From Tepidamorphus gemmatus (GTDB lineage Bacteria; Pseudomonadota; Alphaproteobacteria; Rhizobiales; Tepidamorphaceae): a stretch of DNA of 64,000 nucleotides. Where the stretch lies: assembly GCF_004346195.1 (NCBI RefSeq), contig NZ_SMAK01000004.1, positions 309,760 through 373,759 of the forward strand, given 5' to 3'. Position numbers and translations under genes: made by a program. Each line of letters begins with the position of its first letter. Within the stretch, counting starts at the first letter, position 1. The notes beneath the pieces were generated by a model that saw only the letters and a program-made list of their open reading frames with translations, had not been told where the DNA came from and searched no databases. Below are positions 26,012 to 33,209 of this stretch, in pieces.

Positions 26012-26887
26012 ATGACGGCGCGTCGCGACCACATCGCGCGACGCCTCGCCGACGCCGGCTACATCGCCGACGACGAACTCGCCATGGCGCTCGCCCTGAT
26101 GGAGATGCTGAAGCGGCCGCTGCTCATCGAGGGCGAGGCCGGCGTCGGCAAGACCGAGGTCGCCAAGGCGCTCGCCGCGATCCACGCAACGAAGCTGATC
26201 CGGCTGCAGTGCTACGAGGGGCTCGACCAATCGGCGGCGCTCTACGAGTGGAACTACCAGCGCCAGCTGCTGGCCATCCAGGCGCGGCAGGGGACGGCAG
26301 CGCAGGAGATCGAGGCGGCGATCTTCTCGGAGGATTACCTGCTGGAGCGGCCATTGCTGGCGGCGATCCGTCAGACCGAGCCGGCGGTACTGCTGATCGA
26401 CGAGATTGATCGGGCCGACGAGGAGTTCGAGGCATTCCTGCTGGAGCTCCTGTCGGATTTTCAGGTCTCGATCCCGGAACTCGGCACCGTTCAGGCGACG
26501 ACCATCCCGATGGTGGTTCTAACCTCGAACGGCACGCGCGAACTCTCAGACGCGCTGCGGCGGCGCTGCCTCTACCACTATCTCGACTACCCGGATGTCG
26601 ACCGCGAGGCGCGCATCATCCTCGCCCGGCTGCCCGACGCCGGCGCCGGGCTGGCCCTGCAGGTGGCGAACATGGTTGCCATGATCCGCCGGGAGGACTT
26701 GACGAAAGTACCCGGCGTCGCCGAGACGCTCGATTGGGCAGCCGCCTTGATCGGGCTCGATGTAACCAACCTGCATGACGATCCGGCGACGGTTCATGCA
26801 ACGCTGGCCTGCCTGCTCAAGACGCATGAAGACCGTGCACGCTTTGCCCCGGAGCGCACCGCCCGTCTGTTGGGGAAGGTCGCATGA
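26012..26887 (+). CDS. coxD: CO dehydrogenase maturation AAA+ ATPase CoxD
   Basis: 291-aa MoxR-type AAA+ ATPase with Walker A GEAGVGKTEVAK (about residues 40-51), Walker B AVLLIDEIDRADEEFEAFLL, sensor TSNGTREL and an arginine finger region RRRCLYHYLDYP. In Oligotropha, CoxD is needed to introduce sulfur into the Mo site. The start follows GGAG by 7 bases. It overlaps coxE by four bases, and MoxR ATPases typically act with a VWA partner, here CoxE. Confidence 0.94.
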   Translation: MTARRDHIARRLADAGYIADDELAMALALMEMLKRPLLIEGEAGVGKTEVAKALAAIHATKLIRLQCYEGLDQSAALYEWNYQRQLLAIQARQGTAAQEIEAAIFSEDYLLERPLLAAIRQTEPAVLLIDEIDRADEEFEAFLLELLSDFQVSIPELGTVQATTIPMVVLTSNGTRELSDALRRRCLYHYLDYPDVDREARIILARLPDAGAGLALQVANMVAMIRREDLTKVPGVAETLDWAAALIGLDVTNLHDDPATVHATLACLLKTHEDRARFAPERTARLLGKVA

Positions 26888-28092
26888 GCTGCTGCGGTTC
26901 GCCACCTGCACCCGAGGACCTCGCCGAGGTGTCGGCGATGCTCGGCAGCCGGCTCGCCGGCTTCCTGCGGACGCTGCGCGACAATGCCTTTGCGGTCGGG
27001 CTCGCCGAAGGCCGCGATGCGGCCACCCTGCTTCAGAGCGACATCGCCCGTCGGCCGGGCCGGTTGCGCTCGGCCTTCAAGCATCTGTTCTGCGCCCGCC
27101 GCGAAGACTGGACAGCCTTTGACGCGATCTTCGACGCCTACTGGCTCAATCGACGGGTGAAACGGGTGGCGAGGGTTGCCGGCAGCGCCCCCGGCCTCGC
27201 CAGCCCGTCGCTGCAGACGCTAATCGACAGGTCCGGCCGCGCGGCGGCGGGTGTGGCGGAGGCGGTTTCGACCGATGGCAGCCCTCCCGGCGACAGCGAT
27301 GCCGGACCGGCCGGCAGGATGGAGGGCGCCTCGCGAGCCGAAAGCCTCGAGACCACCGACTTCCGCAAGCTCGCCGACCCCGATGCAATCGCCGAGGCGC
27401 ACGCGATCGCCGGCCGGCTCGCCGCGCGGATGCGGGCCAGGCTCACTCGGCGCGAGCGCATCCGGCGGTGCGGCCGCCATCTCGATCTGCGCCGCACCAT
27501 CCACCGGAACATCTCGCATGGCGGCGTGCCGGTATCGCTCGCCATGCGCCGCCGCAAGCCGAAGCCACTCCGACTGGTTATCCTGCTCGACGCGTCCGGC
27601 TCGATGAGCCCGTATACGAGCGTCTTCGTGCGCTTCGTCCACGGCGTACTGGATGAATTCCGCGAGGCGGAGGCCTTCCTGTTCCATACCCGGCTTGTCC
27701 ATGTCTCGGCGGCAATGCACGAACGCGATCCGGCCCGCGCGCTCGACCGGCTGTCGATGATGGCAGCCGGCGTCGGCGGCGGCACCCGCATCGGCGAAAG
27801 CCTCGCCACCTTCAACACGCACCATGCCGCCCGCGTCATCCATTCCCGCACCTGCGTGATGATCGTCTCCGACGGCTACGAGACCGGCGATGCCGGCCGG
27901 CTCGGCATGGAGATGCGCCGACTGGCGCGCCGCTGCCGGCGGATCGTCTGGCTGAACCCGATGATCGGCTGGACGGACTATGCGCCGGAGGCGGCAGGCA
28001 TGCAGGCGGCGCTGCCGCATGTCGATCTGTTCGCGCCGGCACACGACCTGAAGAGCCTTGCTGCCCTCGAACCCTACCTGGCGCGACTGTAG
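26884..28092 (+). CDS. coxE: CoxE-type VWA-domain protein for CO dehydrogenase maturation
   Basis: 402-aa protein. The N-terminal half is helical and Arg-rich. The C-terminal von Willebrand A domain has the MIDAS motif DASGSM in LVILLDASGSMSPYTS (about residue 237), with later MIDAS residues in GVGGGTRIGESL and IVSDGYETGD. CoxE is required with CoxD and CoxF for building the active Cu-S-Mo site. A four-base overlap with coxD supports a stoichiometric ATPase-VWA pair. Confidence 0.93.
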   Translation: MSCCGSPPAPEDLAEVSAMLGSRLAGFLRTLRDNAFAVGLAEGRDAATLLQSDIARRPGRLRSAFKHLFCARREDWTAFDAIFDAYWLNRRVKRVARVAGSAPGLASPSLQTLIDRSGRAAAGVAEAVSTDGSPPGDSDAGPAGRMEGASRAESLETTDFRKLADPDAIAEAHAIAGRLAARMRARLTRRERIRRCGRHLDLRRTIHRNISHGGVPVSLAMRRRKPKPLRLVILLDASGSMSPYTSVFVRFVHGVLDEFREAEAFLFHTRLVHVSAAMHERDPARALDRLSMMAAGVGGGTRIGESLATFNTHHAARVIHSRTCVMIVSDGYETGDAGRLGMEMRRLARRCRRIVWLNPMIGWTDYAPEAAGMQAALPHVDLFAPAHDLKSLAALEPYLARL

Positions 28093-28104
28093 AGGATGCC
28101 GGCA

Positions 28105-28947
28105 ATGGTCGACGTGGCAACCGGCGCAACGGACATCCTGGAAACTGCGGCGCGGCTGAAGGCCGAGGGACGGCCCTTCGCGCTGGCGACGGTCGTGCGC
28201 ACGGTGGCGGCGACGGCGGCGAAGGCCGGCGCCAAGGCAGTGATCGACGAGACTGGCAGGATCACCGGCGGCTGGATCGGCGGTGGCTGCGCGCGTGGCG
28301 CCGTGCTGAAGGCCGCCCGCGAAGCGCTCGCCGACGGGGCGCCCCGGCTGATCTCGGTGCAGCCCGAGGATCTGCTGGCCGCGCACGGCGTGAAACCCGG
28401 CGAAACCCGCGAGGGAGTCGCCTATGCGCGCTCGATGTGCCCGAGCCGCGGCACGATGGACATCTTCATCGAACCCGTGCTGCCGCGCCCGCTGCTGTCG
28501 GTGATGGGATCGAGCCCCGTGGCAGTGGCCCTGGCCGAACTGGCCAGCCGCTTCGGTTACGAAGTCGCCGTCTGCGCACCGGCGGAGGATCAGGCGGCCT
28601 TCACCGCCGCCGAGCGGCGGATTGAGACCTATGCGCTTTCCTCCCGGCCTGGAACGCGGCACTTCGTCGTGGTCGCCACCCAGGGGCGCGGCGACGAGGC
28701 GGCGCTGAAGGCGGCGCTGTCGGCCGATGCCGACTACCGCGCCTTCGTCGGAAGCCGCGCGAAGATGGCGACGCTGCGCGAGCGGCTCGTCGCCCAGGGC
28801 ATCGCGGCCGCGCTGATCGATACGGTGCACGCCCCGGCCGGCCTCGACATCGGCGCGATCACCCCGCAGGAGATCGCCCTGTCGATCCTTGCCGAGATTA
28901 CCCTCAACCGCCGTCGCGGCCAGCGCGGCGGTCCCGCTCAGACCTAG
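28105..28947 (+). CDS. coxF: XdhC/CoxF-family maturation protein
   Basis: 280-aa XdhC family protein. The N-terminal XdhC_CoxI domain has PFALATVVRTVAATAAKAGA and GGWIGGGCARG. The C-terminal Rossmann domain starts LLSVMGSSPVAVALAELASR and ends DIGAITPQEIALSILAEI, the family terminal motif. XdhC proteins bind the molybdenum cofactor; CoxF is needed for copper insertion in Oligotropha. The GAGG at 28092-28095 fits an ATG at 28105 better than the ATG at 28096, which it almost touches. Confidence 0.92.
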   Translation: MVDVATGATDILETAARLKAEGRPFALATVVRTVAATAAKAGAKAVIDETGRITGGWIGGGCARGAVLKAAREALADGAPRLISVQPEDLLAAHGVKPGETREGVAYARSMCPSRGTMDIFIEPVLPRPLLSVMGSSPVAVALAELASRFGYEVAVCAPAEDQAAFTAAERRIETYALSSRPGTRHFVVVATQGRGDEAALKAALSADADYRAFVGSRAKMATLRERLVAQGIAAALIDTVHAPAGLDIGAITPQEIALSILAEITLNRRRGQRGGPAQT

Positions 28948-28968
28948 ACTTTCTCAGGAGACGTGCCA

Positions 28969-29424
28969 ATGGAGATGACCGGCGAGGAACGGATCGCAGC
29001 CCCCGTGGAGACGGTGTGGCGTGCGCTCAATGATCCGGAGGTGCTCAAGGCGGCGATCCCGGGCTGCGAGACGCTCGAGAAGACGTCGGACACCAGCATG
29101 ACCGCAACCGTGGTGCTGAAGATCGGGCCGGTGAAGGCGCGCTTCAACGGCTCGGTCGAACTGTCGAACCTCAACCCGCCGCACTCCTACACCATCACCG
29201 GTGAGGGAAAGGGCGGCGTTGCCGGCTTCGCCAAGGGCGGCGCTGACGTCACCCTCACCCCCGATGGTGAAAACGCCACGATCCTCGCCTACACGGTCAA
29301 GGCCGATGTGGGCGGCAAGATCGCTCAGCTCGGTGCGCGACTGATCGACTCCACGGCGAAGAAGCTCGCCCGCGAGTTCTTCTCCAGGCTCGGCACGCTG
29401 ATTGCCGCCCCGAGCGAAGCGTGA
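28969..29424 (+). CDS. coxG: CoxG-type carbon monoxide dehydrogenase membrane-anchor protein (SRPBCC)
   Basis: 151-aa START/SRPBCC protein of the CoxG family. Typical segments are ERIAAPVETVWRALNDPEVL at the N terminus and CETLEKTSDTSM, then FNGSVELSNLNPP and GGKIAQLGARLID. CoxG recruits CO dehydrogenase to the cytoplasmic membrane in Oligotropha. Unlike longer CoxG proteins it lacks a clear C-terminal hydrophobic anchor. The ATG at 28969 is chosen because CAGGAG lies 8 bases upstream; a GTG at 28963 would be only 2 bases from it. It ends the cox cluster; coxH, I and K are not present. Confidence 0.9.
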   Translation: MEMTGEERIAAPVETVWRALNDPEVLKAAIPGCETLEKTSDTSMTATVVLKIGPVKARFNGSVELSNLNPPHSYTITGEGKGGVAGFAKGGADVTLTPDGENATILAYTVKADVGGKIAQLGARLIDSTAKKLAREFFSRLGTLIAAPSEA

Positions 29425-29429
29425 GCCGG

Positions 29430-29457
29430 CCGGCGCCGCAGCGCGAGCGGACGCCGG
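29430..29457. terminator. Weak stem in the coxG / TrmO-like convergent gap
   Basis: Arms CCGGCG / CGCCGG with a 16-base loop between two convergent stop codons. It lacks a T tract, so it is only a tentative bidirectional terminator. Confidence 0.25.
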
Positions 29458-29955
29458 TCAGGTCACCGCATCCGGAAAGGCATCCGTCGACGGCAAATAG
29501 GGCTTGATGTCGAGCAGCGGGGTGCCGTCGATGCAGTCTATGGCGTCGATCTCCAGGAGCCCCGCGCCGATGTCGAGCGACAGAAGGCGGACGATCCCCA
29601 TGCCGATCGGGTTGGGACGCACGGGCGAGCGCAGGGCGAATACGCCGCGCGGCGCGTCGGCATGACGCGGCGTCTGGATCACGAGGTCGCGGCGGGAGCG
29701 GTCGAGCCAGTACAGCAGCACCAGATGGCTGAAGCGGCCGATTCCGTCGAGACCCGGCCGGAACGGCGGATCGATCTCGACACGTCCCCGTTCACCAAGC
29801 TCGCGGGCCTGCCGGAGATTTCGCGGTGCGGAGTCGCGATCCGGCCAGGCAGAGCGAATCCGGCCGATGAAGACCACGCGTTCGCCCGCCGCGGCCTCGA
29901 TCGTGCCGGCCGCAACGGCGATTTCCCCCGGTCTCGTGTCCTCGGAAGCCCCCAC
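29458..29955 (-). CDS. TrmO-like (TsaA/YaeB domain) tRNA methyltransferase
   Basis: 165-aa protein of the TsaA/TrmO family, which methylates N6-threonylcarbamoyladenosine at tRNA position 37 with S-adenosylmethionine. Key motifs are ALRSPVRPNPIGMGIVRLL (SPxRPNPIG) and CIDGTPLLDIKPYLP (DGTPLLDIKPY). It is single-domain, without the C-terminal extension of E. coli TrmO. A GTG start at 29955 fits the family N terminus. It converges with coxG and is not part of that operon. Position-37 methylation is the best guess, but related single-domain proteins are little studied. Confidence 0.85.
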   Translation of the reverse strand: MGASEDTRPGEIAVAAGTIEAAAGERVVFIGRIRSAWPDRDSAPRNLRQARELGERGRVEIDPPFRPGLDGIGRFSHLVLLYWLDRSRRDLVIQTPRHADAPRGVFALRSPVRPNPIGMGIVRLLSLDIGAGLLEIDAIDCIDGTPLLDIKPYLPSTDAFPDAVT

Positions 29956-30210
29956 CCGTCGTTCTCCCCGTCACCTGCCGCCGCGCCGCTCGGCCTAGCA
30001 GCCTGATCCTCGTCCGGCAATGCCCTGCGCAGGTTTGCGACATCGTGACCCGCACGCGCCGCGGCTGGCGTTGCTGAAGGAGCTGCCGCGCGGCGCAAGA
30101 CCGCTCGGGCGGCCAACGGTCCAAGACGGTGCCGCCCCGAGCCCCACATCATGCGACACTTAGCTGCCTGTCGAAGTTCATGCTTGCCTGACCGACCGAA
30201 ATCGAGATAG

Positions 30211-30226
30211 TTAGCATTATGGCTAA
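30211..30226. promoter_or_regulatory. Palindrome TTAGC-N6-GCTAA over the ArsR start codon
   Basis: Perfect 5-base inverted repeat whose spacer contains the ATG of the ArsR gene (30219). Another TTAGC occurs upstream near 30159. ArsR-type repressors often bind dyads over their own promoter or ribosome site, so autorepression is plausible. The rest of the 29956-30210 divergent gap shows no gene. Confidence 0.4.
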
Positions 30227-30566
30227 GCATGATCACGACCTATCGCTGCTGTTCCACGCGCTGGCCGATCCGACCCGCCGGTCGATCCTCGCCCGGCTCG
30301 GGCAAGGGCCTGCCCGGGTGACGGATCTTGCCGGCCCGACGGGCCTCAGCCTGCCAACGGTGATGCGGCACCTCTCCGTGCTGGAACAGGCGGGGCTGAT
30401 CCGCAGCGCGAAGGACGGCCGGGTGCGCACCTGCGCCGTCGTGCCCGAGGCGCTGCAACCGGTGCGCACCTGGCTCGACGAGCAACGGGCCATCTGGGAA
30501 GCGCGTCTCGACCGTCTCGACGCGTTCGTGATGACAGTGATGAAGGACCCCGGACATGACGATTGA
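30219..30566 (+). CDS. ArsR/SmtB-family transcriptional repressor
   Basis: 115-aa winged helix-turn-helix protein: LLFHALADPTRRSILARLGQ, then the recognition helix GLSLPTVMRHLSVLEQAGLI, then the wing RSAKDGRVRTCAV. It has no metal-binding CxC in the alpha-3 helix, so it is of the non-metal type usually paired with an SRPBCC (AHSA1) gene. It overlaps the SRPBCC gene by 11 bases; this ArsR-AHSA1 pairing is very common and its signal is generally unknown. Confidence 0.9.
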   Translation: MAKHDHDLSLLFHALADPTRRSILARLGQGPARVTDLAGPTGLSLPTVMRHLSVLEQAGLIRSAKDGRVRTCAVVPEALQPVRTWLDEQRAIWEARLDRLDAFVMTVMKDPGHDD

Positions 30567-31482
30567 TCCGGCGATCAGCGGCGCCCCCTCCGCTGCCGAT
30601 GACGGCGCAGGATGCCGCTTCGCCACGCTGACCTTCACGCGCGACATCGCCGCACCGGCGGCGACGCTGTGGCATGCGTGGACCGACCCCGCCGCACGGG
30701 CGATCTGGGCGGCGCCGTCGCCGGCGGTCATCGTCGATATCGTGGAGGCCGACACCCGGGCAGGTGGCCGCGAGATCTCGCTGTGCAAGGTCGAGGGAGC
30801 GCCCGACATCCGCTGCGAATGCGGCTGGCTTGCACTGCAGCCGCCGGAGCGCAGCGTGAACTACGAGGTGATCGCCTCGGCTGACGTCACGCGGTCGGCG
30901 GCGCTGGTGACTGCGGACATCGCCGGAAGCGGCGCGCGCAGCCGGCTGGTTGTCACCGTGCAGCTCGCCGCGTTCACCGCCGACATTGAGTCAGGCTACC
31001 GGCAGGGCTTCGGCGCCGGGCTCGACAATCTCGCCGAGACGGCCGCGCGCACCATGGTGCTCGAACGGGTGATACGGGCGCCGCGACCGGCCGTCTGGGG
31101 CGCTTGGATGAACCCCGAGACGCTGCCGCAGTGGTGGGGCCCCGACGGTTTCTCCTGCCGCACCAGGCGGATCGATCTGCGCGCCGGCGGCGAATGGGTG
31201 TTCGACATGATCGCGCCGGACGGCACGGTGTTCCCGAACCACCATCGCTATCAGGAGGTGCAGCCCGAACGGCGGATCGGCTATGAGCTGCTGTGGGGCG
31301 AGGACGGGCCGAAGCACGCCGACGCCTGGGCCGCGTTCGAGGATCTCGGCGGGGCGACGAAAGTGACCCTGGGGATGATCTTCAGCACAGCCGCCGCGTT
31401 CGAGGATGCAAAGGGTTTCGGCGCGATCGAACTGGGGCATCAGACCCTCGGCAAGCTCGAGCGGTTCATCGGGTCGCGCTGA
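30556..31482 (+). CDS. Double SRPBCC (AHSA1-like) domain protein
   Basis: 308 aa, about twice a single AHSA1 domain. Domain one (about residues 20-155) starts LTFTRDIAAPAATLWHAWTD. Domain two (about 165-308) starts MVLERVIRAPRPAVWGAWMN and has WWGPDGFSCRTRRIDLRAGG and GTVFPNHHRYQEVQPERR. Each domain is a helix-grip fold with a hydrophobic ligand cavity. The fusion of two domains in one chain next to an ArsR repressor suggests a ligand-binding role, but no ligand is known. It ends 16 bases before a hairpin (31499-31522). Confidence 0.88.
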   Translation: MTIDPAISGAPSAADDGAGCRFATLTFTRDIAAPAATLWHAWTDPAARAIWAAPSPAVIVDIVEADTRAGGREISLCKVEGAPDIRCECGWLALQPPERSVNYEVIASADVTRSAALVTADIAGSGARSRLVVTVQLAAFTADIESGYRQGFGAGLDNLAETAARTMVLERVIRAPRPAVWGAWMNPETLPQWWGPDGFSCRTRRIDLRAGGEWVFDMIAPDGTVFPNHHRYQEVQPERRIGYELLWGEDGPKHADAWAAFEDLGGATKVTLGMIFSTAAAFEDAKGFGAIELGHQTLGKLERFIGSR

Positions 31483-31498
31483 GGGAGGCCGGGCGCGA

Positions 31499-31522
31499 CG
31501 GTCCGACCGGTCAGCCGGACCG
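31499..31522 (+). terminator. Hairpin after the ArsR-SRPBCC operon
   Basis: Perfect 7-base arms CGGTCCG / CGGACCG with a 10-base loop, 16 bases after the stop. No T tract. It lies in the 31483-31713 convergent gap, which otherwise shows no gene. Confidence 0.4.
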
Positions 31523-31713
31523 GAACGCCGACGGCGCGAACAGGAGGTTTCCAGACAACCTCCCCGACCTTGTGCTGACCGCGATCGCGAGCTCGAATCG
31601 TCAGGCGGCGGTGTCGCGGGATCGCGCCCACGCACGGTCCCTGGCGGAAGCCCTGTGTCCGCCGTCGAGCCCCGGTCTTCCACGTTCGCCGCTTGCCACT
31701 GCTATCCCCCGCC

Positions 31714-32592
31714 CTACCCCCCGCCGGGCTCGTAGCCTCTGCCCAGCGCGATCATCGCATCGGTGCCGAGTCGATCGTTCAGACCGCGGAAATCGAGCAT
31801 CCGGTCGCCGAACGGCTGGTTCGACCCGTGTCTGCGCAGGCTGGCATAGTATTCCTCGGCGGTTCGTGCCACAGCGCGGACGATGCCACCGGGGAATATC
31901 ACCAGCGAGAAGCCGAGCGCCTCAAGTTCGTCGGCGCGCAGATCCGGCGTCGCGCCGCCCTCGACCATGTTGGCCATCAGTGGCGCCCGGCCGCCAAGAC
32001 TCGTCGCGATCCGCGCGAGCTCCTCGCGCGAGCGGGGCGCCTCGACGAACAGCGCGTCCGCCCCGGCATCAAGATAGGCCGCGCCGCGATCGAGGGCGGC
32101 CTCGAACCCCTCGACGGCAATGGCATCGGTGCGCGCGATGATCAGCGTCTCGTCGCTGGCGCGCGCATCGGCCACGGCGCGGATCTTGCCGCACATTTCG
32201 GCGACGGAGATCAGCGACTTGTCGGCTAGATGCCCGCAGCGCTTGGGAAAGGTCTGATCCTCGAGCTGGATCGCATTGGCACCTGCCCGCTCGTAGAGCC
32301 GTGTCATGCGCTGGGCATTCAGGGCGTTGCCGAAGCCCGTATCCCCGTCGACGATGATCGGCAGGGCGATGCGGTCGCGGATCAGGCACAACGTGTTGGC
32401 CATCTCGCTCATCGTCGTCAGGCCGATATCGGGCAGACCGAGCCGCGTATAGGCCACGGACGCACCTGACATGTAGACGGCCTCGAAGCCGGCAGCCTCG
32501 GCAAGCAAGGCTGTGAGCGCATCGAAGACGCCAGGAGCGACAAGGATCTCGGACCGGGCCAGGCGGTCCCTGAGCGATGCCGGCGCTGTCAT
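31714..32592 (-). CDS. Isocitrate lyase / PEP mutase superfamily C-C lyase
   Basis: 292-aa barrel enzyme. It has VAPGVFDALTALLAEAAGFEA, Mg ligands in DGDTGFGNA (82-90), and a canonical catalytic loop PKRCGHL with Cys119 and His121. This loop matches methylisocitrate lyase and 2,3-dimethylmalate lyase types, so retro-aldol cleavage of a substituted malate or citrate-like acid is likely. The gene is the last of the HyuB-HyuA-isochorismatase-lyase operon (ATG overlaps the previous stop). The LeuCD-type hydratase encoded divergently at 38036-40062 could supply its hydroxy-acid substrate. Confidence 0.88.
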   Translation of the reverse strand: MTAPASLRDRLARSEILVAPGVFDALTALLAEAAGFEAVYMSGASVAYTRLGLPDIGLTTMSEMANTLCLIRDRIALPIIVDGDTGFGNALNAQRMTRLYERAGANAIQLEDQTFPKRCGHLADKSLISVAEMCGKIRAVADARASDETLIIARTDAIAVEGFEAALDRGAAYLDAGADALFVEAPRSREELARIATSLGGRAPLMANMVEGGATPDLRADELEALGFSLVIFPGGIVRAVARTAEEYYASLRRHGSNQPFGDRMLDFRGLNDRLGTDAMIALGRGYEPGGG

Positions 32593-33209
32593 GAGGCAAT
32601 TTCCGGTCGCGCGAGGAAATCGGCTGCGGTCACGGTCTCGACGATCGAGCCGAGCGAAACGAGGGTGGCTTGGTGAACCTCCTCCCGGAAGGCGGCACAG
32701 CCATCCGACAGCAGGATGATGCGATGGCCACGCATATGCGCATCGCGCACCGTCGAGGCCACCCCGCCATTGGTGACAATGCCCGCCACGACCAGAGTGT
32801 CGATGCCGAGCGCCGTCAGCACATGATCCATCCGCGTCTGGTAGAAGGCCGAATAGGCAATCTTCTCGATCTCCACATCCGCTGGCTGCAGCAGGTCAAC
32901 CGCCTTGTTGCCCCAGCTTCCGGGTGCAAAGTCGCCCGGTTTCAGGAATGACCTGAGTTTCGCCAGATGCGGCGCGATGATATGGCCGCCGCCCGGGCGG
33001 GGCACCAGCGTGAACTGGACCGAAACGAAGATCCCACCCCCGGCGCGCACAGCATCTATCACCGGCCGGACGCGCGTCGGGAGCGCGGCCATCTCTGCCG
33101 TGCCCTGTCCGGCGCGCCCGTACGCACCCTCGGGATGCAGGAAGTCGTTCGTCAGATCAATCGTGACCACCGCGGTGCGCCGCAGGTCAACGGCACCAAG
33201 ATCGCTCAA
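32589..33209 (-). CDS. Isochorismatase-fold hydrolase lacking the catalytic cysteine
   Basis: 206-aa cysteine-hydrolase/isochorismatase-family protein. Asp18 (VTIDLTNDF) and Lys116 (EIEKIAYSAF) of the catalytic triad are present, but the Cys position in the T-N-x-C-V motif is Gly149 (IVTNGGVASTVRDA). True amidases of the fold (nicotinamidase, N-carbamoylsarcosine amidase, maleamate amidase) need this Cys; isochorismatases such as EntB and PhzD have Gly there and use Asp alone. The TTG start at 33209 overlaps the HyuA stop (TTGA) and follows GGGAGAGG. A vinyl-ether or other acid-catalysed hydrolysis is therefore more likely than amide hydrolysis. Confidence 0.88.
   Translation of the reverse strand: MSDLGAVDLRRTAVVTIDLTNDFLHPEGAYGRAGQGTAEMAALPTRVRPVIDAVRAGGGIFVSVQFTLVPRPGGGHIIAPHLAKLRSFLKPGDFAPGSWGNKAVDLLQPADVEIEKIAYSAFYQTRMDHVLTALGIDTLVVAGIVTNGGVASTVRDAHMRGHRIILLSDGCAAFREEVHQATLVSLGSIVETVTAADFLARPEIAS

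Noticed and set aside
27220-28830. Long minus-strand frame (about 535 codons) opposite coxE and coxF
   Set aside because: Covers two maturation genes with conserved domains; low-complexity Arg/Gly/His composition.
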